Assembly: GCA_963819755.1 (NCBI GenBank)
Contig: CAWFXB010000002.1
Span: 1,550,001-1,614,000, forward strand
Reading direction: 5' to 3'
DNA from: VRUE01 sp963819755
GTDB taxonomy: Bacteria > Actinomycetota > Thermoleophilia > Solirubrobacterales > 70-9
Length of the DNA: 64,000 bases
The translations under genes were made by a program, and so were the position numbers. The notes beneath the pieces were generated by a model. It made no database searches and was not told the DNA's origin. It was given only the letters and a program-made list of their open reading frames with translations. Positions 45,770 to 54,660 of the stretch are shown here, in pieces (position 1 is the stretch's first letter; the number at the start of each line of letters is the position of its first letter).

Positions 45770-47415
45770 GGCGGGCGACGATGACGGCCGTCTTCCTCTT
45801 CGCCGTCCTGCTCGGCGCCATCGCCCACGCCGGCGCCGCCGAATGGCGCTCGGAGCAGCCGCTCGGCGACGGCGGCTTCCTCTCCAACCTGGGGGAAGTC
45901 GGCGACGTCGAGTGCTGGGAAGCGAATCGCTGCATGCTGATCACTGCGGGGAACGGCGGCGTCGCCGCGGGGCTCTTCGCCTTCGACGGCGCCGGCTGGT
46001 ACCGCTACTCGACCGTCTGCGGCGGCCACGAAGGGCGGATCGCCTGGGCCGGGCCCGACGATTTCTGGACGATCTCCGACCAGCAGCTCGGCCAGGAAAT
46101 CGAAGTGACCGCGACCGAACGCTCGCGGATCTCCCTCTGCCACTTCAAGGATGGCCGGGTGGTTGCCTCCTACGGCGAGCCGATCGGCGTTCAGGGCTCC
46201 TACATGGCGATGGATGCCGCCGCCTGCTCGGGCCCGAGCGAGTGCTGGTTCGCCGGGGTGCGCCTGCCGAGCGGCGTCAACCAAGGGGCCTTCCATCTGC
46301 ACTGGGACGGCACCTCGGTGCGACCGGTGCCATCGCTCAGCGAACAGCAGAGCGAACTGCTCGACCCGGGCCGGGCGGTGACCGGCCTGGCCGTCCACCA
46401 GGGCGGTTTCTACGAGGGGGTGCGGGTCGCCGAGGGCGACTCTCCCGTGGCGGGCGAAGCGAGCGAACCCTCCGTGCTCCACCGGGTTCAAGCCGGCGCC
46501 GCGACGCCTTTCCAGCCGCTGTTCCCCGCGGCGCCGCTGGACTTCGGCGCTGGCGCCGAAGCGAGCGAGCTCGAAGGCTTTCGCCTCAGCGACGACGGGC
46601 AGCGGCTGTGGGCGATCTCCGGCGCCGCGGGACCGCCGGCGACGGTCACGGTGCTGCGACTGGGGGAAGAAGGCCTGGCCCAGCTGCCGCTCGAAGACCC
46701 CGACGGGGTGCTGGAGCCGGGCGACTCGCTCGGCGGGGTCGCCGCCGAGCCCGGCTCCGGCGATGCCTGGATCGGCTTCAAGCACAACGGCGAATCGCGG
46801 GCGGCCTCGACGCCGGCGCTGCTGACCCGAATCGACGCCGGCGGTAGCGTCGGCCCGGAGGTCGTCCTGCCGGCCGAAGGGGAAGGGATCGAACGCTCCG
46901 GACCGGCCGGCCCGATCGCCTGCGCCGCGGCGGAACAGTGCTGGATGGCGACGCAGTTCGGCTGGCTCTTCCACCTCGGCCCCGATCCCGAACCGAATCA
47001 CGACCCGGCGATGCACCCGGCGACGATCACGGTGCGGCCTCGCGACAACAGCCTGCCGGTCGTGCCGCCGATCAGCCTGCCCGAAGACGATTCCGGCGCA
47101 GAAGCCAAAGCGGGGGTCTCTGAACAGGAAGAACCGCTGCCCGAATTCGAAGAACTGCCCCCGCAGCGGCGTCCCGCGCTGCTGTCGAAGATCGAGCAAC
47201 GGCTGCTGCACGGCAGGATCCTCGAGCTGAGCTTCACCCTGCGGACGAAGGCCCACGTGCAGTTGCTCGCCCGGCGCCAGGGTCGCGTCGTCGCCAAGAC
47301 GAAGCGCTACACGCTGACCCGCGGCCGCCACAGCCTGCGGCTGAAGCTCGACCCCAAGCGCTGGCCGACCAAGCTCGACCTCGAGGCCCACTCGGTCAAG
47401 GGGGGCTCGAGATGA
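45766..47415 (+). CDS. Secreted protein of unknown function
   Basis: 549 residues from GTG 45766, which overlaps the previous stop (GTGA). The signal peptide is TMTAVFLFAVLLGAIAHAGA. The body has paired cysteines in VECWEANRCMLITAG, ACSGPSECWFAGV and IACAAAEQCWMATQFGW, a pattern of propeller blades with a blade-spanning disulfide. A Pro/Glu-rich linker (~435-470) leads to a basic beta domain like that ending the previous protein (RILELSFTLRTKAHVQLLAR). Exported; function not recognised. Confidence 0.68.
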   Translation: MRRATMTAVFLFAVLLGAIAHAGAAEWRSEQPLGDGGFLSNLGEVGDVECWEANRCMLITAGNGGVAAGLFAFDGAGWYRYSTVCGGHEGRIAWAGPDDFWTISDQQLGQEIEVTATERSRISLCHFKDGRVVASYGEPIGVQGSYMAMDAAACSGPSECWFAGVRLPSGVNQGAFHLHWDGTSVRPVPSLSEQQSELLDPGRAVTGLAVHQGGFYEGVRVAEGDSPVAGEASEPSVLHRVQAGAATPFQPLFPAAPLDFGAGAEASELEGFRLSDDGQRLWAISGAAGPPATVTVLRLGEEGLAQLPLEDPDGVLEPGDSLGGVAAEPGSGDAWIGFKHNGESRAASTPALLTRIDAGGSVGPEVVLPAEGEGIERSGPAGPIACAAAEQCWMATQFGWLFHLGPDPEPNHDPAMHPATITVRPRDNSLPVVPPISLPEDDSGAEAKAGVSEQEEPLPEFEELPPQRRPALLSKIEQRLLHGRILELSFTLRTKAHVQLLARRQGRVVAKTKRYTLTRGRHSLRLKLDPKRWPTKLDLEAHSVKGGSR

Positions 47416-50400
47416 GCCTCGTGCCGCGCCATCGTGGGAGGCTGGTCGGGCTGGCGCTCGCGGTCGCGGCGCTGTGCGTGGCCTGGGGCGCTCCCGGCGG
47501 CGCCGGCGCACAGGACGGCGGCGAACTCGTCGCCCAGCCCTTCCAGGCGGCGCCGACCCAGAGCTTCCTCGGCGCCTCCCCCCAGGAGGCGCCGGGAGAG
47601 GTGTGGGCGACGGCGAAAGGCAACAAGACCCTGGCCCGCTACACCGATGCCGGCGGCTGGGAAACGCTTCCCCCGCCCACCGCCGCGGGAGGGGGCCCGG
47701 CGACCGAACTGACCCTTGCAACCGACGCCTCGGCCGGACGCGCGACCCCGCGCGGGGGGATTGTCGTCGCCGGAGCCGACGTCGCAGGAGAAGTCCTCGT
47801 CGTCCGCGATCCGGGTGGCGCGGCGCGGGAGGCTCCCTCGCCGGGGGCGCTGCTCGAACCGGGCGAAGCGCTCTTCGGCGCCAGCGGTGCGGGCCGCCTG
47901 CTTGCGGCGAGCGACGCTGCCGGCGGCAAGACCGGCGCGTTCGTCGTGCCGGAAGGCCAGCGGTCGGTGCTCGCCTTCGACGGCGAAGAATGGTCGAGCG
48001 AGGAAATCTGCCTGGAAGCGAAACCCGGCTGCACGCCTCCGGAATCCAGCTTTCGCCCGGTCGCGATCGACGCCGGCGGCGGGGAAGCCTGGTTGCTCGG
48101 ACGCGGAGCCCTCCCCGAAGACGGGGTCGAGCTGTTCAGGCGGGAAGCCGGCGGCGGGGCGGCGGTCTGGCGGCAGCAGCCGCTCGGCGCGCCGGGGTCG
48201 CTCGGCGCCCTCTACGCAAAGGCGGAATCGCTCGGCGTCACGGTCTCGCCGCGCGAAAAGGGGCAGCCGCTCACGGTGACCGAAGCCGGCGTCTGGGTCG
48301 ACGCGGTCCTGAACGACGGCAGCGGCGGCACGGACGCCTCGATCTTCTACGACATCGCCCAGGGCAAGGTGACCGGCTCCTGGTGCGACCTCGCCGCACC
48401 CGCCGGCTTCTGCCAGTTCACGCTCGGCTCGGAGCTGCCCGCCGGCGAAGCCCGCAGCTTCGCCTGGCCCAGCGGCGGGCCCTACGGCGAGCGGGCGATC
48501 ACCGGCATCGGCACCGGCGCGATCCTCAGCCTCGAAGGTGCCGCCTTCACCCGGATCGCGCTTGCGGGCGGCGGCGCCGGCGGCAAACAGGGCGCTGCCC
48601 TGAGCGCCCCCGACGAGGGCTGGCTCGGGGCGACGCCGCCGGTCCACCTGACTCGCAATCCCGAATCGGCGCACCTGCAGCCGTGGCCGGTCCCGTTCCG
48701 CCGGCCGCTGACCGCGGTCGCTCCCGAGCCCGGCGCGCCCGTCGGCGGCCTCGACTCCGAAGCGCTCGCGGTCGGCGCCGTGGGGCAGGTCGCCCGTTAC
48801 CTGCCCGACCACGGCTGGGAACCGGAATCGCTGCTGAGGGCCTCAGGCACGCGGGCGACGCCGACGCTGCGTGGAGTCGCCTGGCCCGAACCCGGTCGTG
48901 CCTACGCGGTCGGCGACGCCGGCGCGATGTGGGTCTGGCAGAAAGCAACGGCGCTCTGGGAGCCCGACCCGGCCAAGCCCCGCACGCTGACCCGCGCCAA
49001 CTTCACCGGGATCGCCTTCGACCCGGCCCAGCCGAGCCGCGGTTACGCGGTCGGCAAGCAGGGACTGCTGCTCGGCTTCGGCCGGCGCTGGACGCAGGAA
49101 GCGCTGCCCCCCGGGGTGCCGCCGGAAGCCAACTTCAGCTCGATCGCCTTCGCCGGCGACGAAGCGCTGGCGACCTACAAATTCCCCGTCACCCGCAACA
49201 CCAACGTCGTCTACAGCGGCGGCGTCCTGTCCAACGACGGCTCGGGTTGGCAGGTCGACCAAGGCGCCGAAGCCGCGCTTGGCGGCGCGGTGCCGCAGCG
49301 GGTCGCCGGCCTGCCCGACGGCGGCGCGGTGATCGCCTCGCTCGGCCTCGAAGGGGGCGCCACGGCGACGCCGGTGGTGATCGAGCGTCAGGGCTCGGGG
49401 GCGCCCTGGCAGGCGGCACCAGGCGGCTTCCCCGGCTACCCGACGGCTCTGGCGGCGGTGCGCGAAGCGGGCCAGGTCCGCGCCATCCTCTCGGTGCCGC
49501 CCGCGACGGAACAGGGCAGCGCCGACCTCGCGACCGATGAAGACCAGGTCCTCCAACAGCCGCCGCCGGGCCAGGCGCCGCTGCTGACCGATCCCTACGG
49601 GCTTCCCAGCGGGGGCCTCGTCGTGCGTCAGACGGGGAGTGGCTGGCGCGACGAACAGCACGAAAACTTCCCCTTGCCGCCGCACGTGGCCGGCCAGGTG
49701 TCCTACGACCTGCCGCGGCAGCCCGACCCGGTCCTCGCACTGCTCGTCGCCCCGGACGGCGGCGAAGGCTGGGCGGTCGGAGGGGTGACGGGAAGCTCGG
49801 TGAGATTCCGCGGCGAAGCGATCCAGACGGCCGGGGTGATGCGCTACGGGCCCAGCGCGGCGGCGCCCACGAACGCCTCGACCGTGCCGATCCCGGTCGA
49901 ACCGGGGACCGCCAGCTTCGCCCTCGGCGCGGGCGCGCAGTGCGCGAGCGCCTGCGCCGACCTCAGCGGCGTCGGGATCGGGCCCGACCGCTGGCTGCGC
50001 GCGGCGGTCGGCACGGCGGGGCAGATCCAGGGGCTGCACGCGTTCCTCTACGCCGGGCCGGGCGTCCCCCCGGGCGAAGGGGAAGTGCCGCTCGGCACCT
50101 CGCTCGACCCGCTCTCCTTCGCTCGCGAGGAGGTCTTCTACGCGAGCCGGCTCGGCGCCGCGGCGGGATCCCTGCCGGTCTTCGCCGCCGCCGCCGAATC
50201 CGACCTCGATAGCTCCGGCTCGCTGGCGACCTTCGGCGCGGCATTCTCCGGCTACGGCGCGCCGCTGGGGGCCGGCGCACCGGGGCCGGGGATCGCGCCG
50301 GTCTCCCAGGCCGGCGCGAGCCACGCCTACTACGCGTTCGACTCGGCCGGGGAAGGGGGGACGGTGCGGGTGATCGTGCTCGACTACTCGGCCCCCTCGC

Positions 50401-51818
50401 TGGGCGCCGAACAGCGCTGCTGGCTCGCCGGCCAACTCTCCGCCGCGGGCCAGGCGGCGACGCCCGCGATCGTCGTCGGCGACCGTGACCTTGCCGGCCA
50501 GACCTCGACCAACGCCGCTACCGACGCCAACCAAGTGGTGCCGATCCTGGTCGGTGCCGAAGCGCCGGCGGGCTGCGCCGCGGCGCCCACGGCCGCCTCA
50601 GCCTACCTCTTCTACTTCCCCGAAGAGAACAGGGCGTACCGGCTCAGCGCGGCCGGGCGCTCGATCCCCGCCTACGGCAGCGGCACCCTCGGCTACGTGA
50701 CGCCGCCGACGGCGCGGGAGACCGACTTCGCCGGCGATTCGGGCTTCCTGCTCGTCTCGGTTGACGCGAAAGACCGCGACAAAACGACCAACATCGCCCC
50801 GGTCGGCGTTCGCCTCGTGCCCTCGATCGGCGGCTTGGCGCTCGACGCCGCCGACGGCACCCTGCTGCGCCGTAGCCAGCCAGCCCTCTTCGAAGCTCTG
50901 GCCCGCCGTCCGCTGGCGGGAACCCGCTGCGAAGGCAGCTCGGCGCCGCGGCCGTGCGAACTGCTGAGCCCGACGCCCTACGTCCATATCCCGTCCAGCT
51001 GTCAGGGGGGGAACTGCCCGACGAGCCTCTTCCCCGAATACACCTTCACGTCCTCGGAGCCCGACGTCGCCGACTTCGTCGCCCCCGACCCGGGCTCGCC
51101 CAACCCGCGCAACGTCCTGCTTGTCAAGGAAAAGCCCGTGCTGGACTCCCACTCGGGCCTGCTCTGCGCCTTCAACGCCGGCACGACCACGGTGACGGTT
51201 TCGACCGGTGGCCTCTCCTACTCGCAGCAGGTGACCGTGCTGGCTGGCAGCGTGCAGCGGCCCTGTGGCACCACGCCGCTGCGCAATCGAGCCACCCTCG
51301 AACCGGCCTCTGCGGCTCCGGTCCCACCCGCCCCCGCGCCCGCTCCGACGCCGGCCCCCGCCCCGGCGCCCACGTTGCCGCCCCCACCTCCACCTTCGCT
51401 CGCTCCGGCTCCGACCCCGGTCGCCGCGGCCAACCCGGCCCCGCCGCCGGCTCCCATTCCGCCGCCGCTCGTCACGCTGCCGGCCCAACCCCCGATCCCG
51501 TTGGTCGCGATCGTGCCGCCTCCGCCGCCCCCGGCGGTGCAGCCGACCCCACCCAGCGGCACCTCGCAGGTCCAGGCGACCGAGCGCGAAGAGGAGGAGG
51601 AGGAGGCGTACGACCTCGTCTCGCAGATGACCGCCCATCCGTCGCCGGGCCCGTCGCAGGTCCCCCTGACCGCCGGCGAGAGCCATGGCGGCGGCCTGCC
51701 CCGTCTGGTGCCGGTGCTGTTGCTGATCGCGGCCGCGGCCGCGGCCGCGGGCATCGGCGGCCGGCGAACGCGGGCAAGGCCCGTCTATCAGGCAAACACA
51801 AACAGGAGGTACCGATGA
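47412..51818 (+). CDS. Very large surface protein: propeller region, metallophosphoesterase-like domain, Pro-rich stalk, C-terminal membrane anchor
   Basis: 1468 residues, coupled by ATGA. Signal peptide (RLVGLALAVAALCVAWGAPG), then ~850 residues of propeller-like repeats (LRGVAWPEPGRAYAVGDAGA, FTGIAFDPAQPSRGYAVGKQ). Residues ~880-1120 resemble a calcineurin-type phosphoesterase without its metal-binding His/Asp set (VRVIVLDYSAPSLGAEQRCW, PAIVVGDRDLAG), so it is probably not active. A strongly Pro/Ala-rich stalk (~1295-1395) includes six consecutive glutamates further on, and a helix (LPRLVPVLLLIAAAAAAAGI) with a basic tail anchors the C-terminus. Likely a cell-surface scaffold. Function unknown. 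Confidence 0.7.
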   Translation: MSLVPRHRGRLVGLALAVAALCVAWGAPGGAGAQDGGELVAQPFQAAPTQSFLGASPQEAPGEVWATAKGNKTLARYTDAGGWETLPPPTAAGGGPATELTLATDASAGRATPRGGIVVAGADVAGEVLVVRDPGGAAREAPSPGALLEPGEALFGASGAGRLLAASDAAGGKTGAFVVPEGQRSVLAFDGEEWSSEEICLEAKPGCTPPESSFRPVAIDAGGGEAWLLGRGALPEDGVELFRREAGGGAAVWRQQPLGAPGSLGALYAKAESLGVTVSPREKGQPLTVTEAGVWVDAVLNDGSGGTDASIFYDIAQGKVTGSWCDLAAPAGFCQFTLGSELPAGEARSFAWPSGGPYGERAITGIGTGAILSLEGAAFTRIALAGGGAGGKQGAALSAPDEGWLGATPPVHLTRNPESAHLQPWPVPFRRPLTAVAPEPGAPVGGLDSEALAVGAVGQVARYLPDHGWEPESLLRASGTRATPTLRGVAWPEPGRAYAVGDAGAMWVWQKATALWEPDPAKPRTLTRANFTGIAFDPAQPSRGYAVGKQGLLLGFGRRWTQEALPPGVPPEANFSSIAFAGDEALATYKFPVTRNTNVVYSGGVLSNDGSGWQVDQGAEAALGGAVPQRVAGLPDGGAVIASLGLEGGATATPVVIERQGSGAPWQAAPGGFPGYPTALAAVREAGQVRAILSVPPATEQGSADLATDEDQVLQQPPPGQAPLLTDPYGLPSGGLVVRQTGSGWRDEQHENFPLPPHVAGQVSYDLPRQPDPVLALLVAPDGGEGWAVGGVTGSSVRFRGEAIQTAGVMRYGPSAAAPTNASTVPIPVEPGTASFALGAGAQCASACADLSGVGIGPDRWLRAAVGTAGQIQGLHAFLYAGPGVPPGEGEVPLGTSLDPLSFAREEVFYASRLGAAAGSLPVFAAAAESDLDSSGSLATFGAAFSGYGAPLGAGAPGPGIAPVSQAGASHAYYAFDSAGEGGTVRVIVLDYSAPSLGAEQRCWLAGQLSAAGQAATPAIVVGDRDLAGQTSTNAATDANQVVPILVGAEAPAGCAAAPTAASAYLFYFPEENRAYRLSAAGRSIPAYGSGTLGYVTPPTARETDFAGDSGFLLVSVDAKDRDKTTNIAPVGVRLVPSIGGLALDAADGTLLRRSQPALFEALARRPLAGTRCEGSSAPRPCELLSPTPYVHIPSSCQGGNCPTSLFPEYTFTSSEPDVADFVAPDPGSPNPRNVLLVKEKPVLDSHSGLLCAFNAGTTTVTVSTGGLSYSQQVTVLAGSVQRPCGTTPLRNRATLEPASAAPVPPAPAPAPTPAPAPAPTLPPPPPPSLAPAPTPVAAANPAPPPAPIPPPLVTLPAQPPIPLVAIVPPPPPPAVQPTPPSGTSQVQATEREEEEEEAYDLVSQMTAHPSPGPSQVPLTAGESHGGGLPRLVPVLLLIAAAAAAAGIGGRRTRARPVYQANTNRRYR

Positions 51819-52537
51819 GCACCCCGACCTCGACCACGGCGGCGCCGCGGCGCCGCGACCCGCTGGCGGTGGCGGCCCTGCTCGTCGCCCTGCTCGCCCT
51901 CGTCTTCTCGGTGGCCGGCCAGGCGCCGGCCGAGCGGGCGCCTGCGCAGACCTCGGCCAAGGCCCTCTCCAAGCAGTTGGCGAAGCTGACGGTCCGTTGC
52001 CCGATCACCAACGCGATCAAGTTCGGCACCTGGTGCCTGGAAGCCTCGCCGCACACGATTCCGCCAGAAGACGCCGGCAAGAACGATTACTTCTACGCCG
52101 CTCAGACCTGCGCCAAGGAAGGCGGCTGGCTGCCGAGTGCCGCGCAGCTGATCGGCGCCGCGCCGAAGGCGGCGCTGCAGAGCACGATCGACGACAACCC
52201 AGCCACCTCGGGCACCGAAGAATTCCCCGAAGCGGTCCGTGGGATCAAGGACAAGCGCGAGATGAGCGGCGATCTCTTCACGACCACGGCCGGCTCCGAT
52301 GCGGCCGGCTCCGAGGGCGTCACGCCCGGCTCGCGCGGCAACGGCGCTCAGGGCGAACCGGACCCGGTGCCGGCACCGGCCAACCCCGTCCCCGAAACGC
52401 TCGACTACGTCACCGTCTACGACAACCACAACCAGGGTGGCTTTGCCGGCGGCGAGCCGGTGGGCAAGGCCGAGACCTTCCGTTGCGCCTACGCTGTGTC
52501 GTTCCAGGGCAAGCCGAAGGCATCGAAAGGGAATTGA
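51815..52537 (+). CDS. Membrane-anchored protein of unknown function
   Basis: 240 residues; ATG 51815 follows AGGAGG by five bases and overlaps the previous stop. One N-terminal helix (PLAVAALLVALLALVFSVAG) acts as anchor. The outer part contains WCLEASPH, YFYAAQTCAKEGGWLPSAAQ and, at the end, VGKAETFRCAYAVSF. The C-x3-GGxLP and late RC pattern recalls C-type-lectin or formylglycine-enzyme-like folds, but the match is short. A low-complexity Gly/Pro segment lies between. It is the last secreted-type gene before the glycosyltransferase fusion. Confidence 0.65.
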   Translation: MSTPTSTTAAPRRRDPLAVAALLVALLALVFSVAGQAPAERAPAQTSAKALSKQLAKLTVRCPITNAIKFGTWCLEASPHTIPPEDAGKNDYFYAAQTCAKEGGWLPSAAQLIGAAPKAALQSTIDDNPATSGTEEFPEAVRGIKDKREMSGDLFTTTAGSDAAGSEGVTPGSRGNGAQGEPDPVPAPANPVPETLDYVTVYDNHNQGGFAGGEPVGKAETFRCAYAVSFQGKPKASKGN

Positions 52538-54660
52538 TGGGGGAAAAAGTGCTGCTGGTCTCGCCGGTCAGGGACGAGGCGGAGCATCTGGACGCCGTGG
52601 TGGCGGGGGTCGAAGCGCAGACCCGGCCCCCCGACCTCTGGCTGGTCGTCGACGACGGCTCCAGCGACGGCACCAGGGCGCTGCTCGACCGCCACGCCGA
52701 GCGCCTGCCCTACATGCAGGTCGTCTCCACCCCGGCGGGCTATACCAGCGACAGCGGCGACCGCCTCGCCGCGGCGGCCCCCGACCGGGCCTGGAACTTC
52801 GGCCTGCGCCAGGTCGACTCGGGACAGTTCACACATCTCGGCAAGCTGGACGGCGACATCGTCCTGCCGCCTGAGTTCCTCGCCACGATGCTCGAGCGCT
52901 TCGCCGCCGACCCCTCGCTCGGCATGGCCGGCGGGGCGATCCTCGAGCGCGAGGGCGAGGAGTGGCAGCCGCTGCGCACCCCGCCGGACCACGTCACCGC
53001 GCCGGCCAGGATCTACAGCCGTGCCTGCTTCGAGGCGATCGGCGGCATGCCCGAACGCCTCGGGGCCGACGTGATCACCACCACCTACGCGAAGCTGCGC
53101 GGCTTTCGCACCGTGACCTTCGCCGACCTCTCGGTGCGTCACCTACGCCACATCGGCACCGCCCAGGGAGCGCTGCGCGGCCGCGCCCGTCACGGCGCCT
53201 ACCAGTACATCGTCCATTACTCATTGATTTGGATCCTGCTGCGCTCGCTGATGGTCTCGCTGCGCTTCCGGCCCTACGGCCTCTCGGGCGCCTGGTTCCT
53301 GGGCGGCTACGCCGGCGCCGCCCTGAGGGGCGTGCCGAGGGTGGAGGACCCTGAATTCCGCGCCTTCATCCGCGCCGAGCAGCGGGCGCGGTTTGGACGG
53401 GTGCTGGGACGCGTCCGGCGTCGGGGGCGCAGCGGGGATCGCGGTAGCTCCCAAGGCGGAGCCGAGCGAACGGACCGCCTTCACGGCGCGGTCCGGCTGC
53501 TCGAGGACCACGGCAACCGCCAGGGCTGGATCGGGCCCGACCCCTACGAGGGGTTGAACGCGACCCGCTTCATCTCCATACCGCGGCGAACGCCGCTGGG
53601 GCGGCGCGTCGTCATGCAGGTGGTCAAGCGCTCTCCGCTCGACCTGCGACCGCTGCTCGGCATCACGCCGACGCGCAACGCCGCCACGGTCGCCTGGGCG
53701 GTGTCCGCCTACGCGCGAGAATCCTTCCTGCCCGCGGATCTGCAACGAGAGCGGCTCGAGCAGGCCGTCGCCCTGCTCGTCTCAATGCGACTGCCGGACT
53801 GGGAGGAGGCCTGCTGGAGCTATCCCTTCGACACCCAGTCGCGCGTCTTCTTCTACGCCAAGACCGACCCCAACACGATCGCCACCTCCTTCGCCGGGAT
53901 GGCCCTGATCGACGCCTTCGAGGTGACCGGGGACGGGCAGCTGCTCGAGCTCGCCCGCAGCACCGCCCGCTTCCTCGTCGCCAACGTGCCCCAGACCGCG
54001 GATCCCCCCGGCGCTCGGTTCGGCTACCTCGTCGGCGACGCCAGCCCGATCCACAACGCGAACACGCACGTCTGCGCCCTGCTGGCGCGACTCGTCGCCC
54101 ACGGCTCGGAGGAGTACAGGGAGGCGATCCGCGAGGGCTTAACCTGGACGCTCGAGCGGCAGCGCCCCGACGGTTCCTGGCCCTACGGCGAGCGCGAGGA
54201 CCTCGACTGGGTCGACGGCTTCCACACTGGTTACGTGCTCGACGCGATACGGGTCTGCGCCGACGCTGGCGTCGACGATCGGGCCGAGCCCGCCTGGCGT
54301 CGCGGCCTCGAGTACTGGCGCGCCAACCTGTTCGGCGACGACGGTCTGCCCAAGTACTACGACGACGAGCCCTATCCGATCGACGCCCAGTGCGCGGCGC
54401 AGGGGATCCAGACGCTGGCGCTGGCTTCCGAGCACGATCCCGCCTGCCTGGAGCAGGCCTGGAAGGTGTTCGACTGGACGATGGACAACATGCGCCGCGA
54501 CGACGGCCTCTTCTACTTCCAGCGCCGCCGCCACTGGATCAACCGCGTGCCCCACATGCGCTGGGCGGAGACCTGCATGTTCCTCGCCCTCGTGCACCTG
54601 CTGGAGGCGCAGGCCCGGGCGGACCGCTCGCCCGCGCCTCAGGTCGCCGGCAGCGGCTGA
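52537..54660 (+). CDS. Family 2 glycosyltransferase fused to an alpha/alpha-barrel domain
   Basis: 707 residues; TGATG links it to the previous gene. Residues 1-~300 are a GT2 enzyme with VLLVSPVRDEAEHLDAVVAG, VVDDGSSDGTRALLDRHAER and the DxD-type FTHLGKLDGDIVLPPEF; hydrophobic patches near 230-265 may touch the membrane. After a basic linker, residues ~330-705 form a helical barrel as in glycoside hydrolase or cyclase-like proteins: ARESFLPADLQRERLEQAVA, EACWSYPFDTQSRVFFYAKT, GSWPYGERED and IDAQCAAQGIQTLALASEHD. The two parts are usually separate proteins. It may add and then trim or recognise a sugar. Its end overlaps the convergent ligase by 22 bases. Confidence 0.8.
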   Translation: MGEKVLLVSPVRDEAEHLDAVVAGVEAQTRPPDLWLVVDDGSSDGTRALLDRHAERLPYMQVVSTPAGYTSDSGDRLAAAAPDRAWNFGLRQVDSGQFTHLGKLDGDIVLPPEFLATMLERFAADPSLGMAGGAILEREGEEWQPLRTPPDHVTAPARIYSRACFEAIGGMPERLGADVITTTYAKLRGFRTVTFADLSVRHLRHIGTAQGALRGRARHGAYQYIVHYSLIWILLRSLMVSLRFRPYGLSGAWFLGGYAGAALRGVPRVEDPEFRAFIRAEQRARFGRVLGRVRRRGRSGDRGSSQGGAERTDRLHGAVRLLEDHGNRQGWIGPDPYEGLNATRFISIPRRTPLGRRVVMQVVKRSPLDLRPLLGITPTRNAATVAWAVSAYARESFLPADLQRERLEQAVALLVSMRLPDWEEACWSYPFDTQSRVFFYAKTDPNTIATSFAGMALIDAFEVTGDGQLLELARSTARFLVANVPQTADPPGARFGYLVGDASPIHNANTHVCALLARLVAHGSEEYREAIREGLTWTLERQRPDGSWPYGEREDLDWVDGFHTGYVLDAIRVCADAGVDDRAEPAWRRGLEYWRANLFGDDGLPKYYDDEPYPIDAQCAAQGIQTLALASEHDPACLEQAWKVFDWTMDNMRRDDGLFYFQRRRHWINRVPHMRWAETCMFLALVHLLEAQARADRSPAPQVAGSG

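Noticed and set aside
47412..51818. Active calcineurin-type phosphatase
   Set aside because: The usual DxH, GDxxD, GNHD and GHxH motifs are missing; only the general strand pattern is similar.
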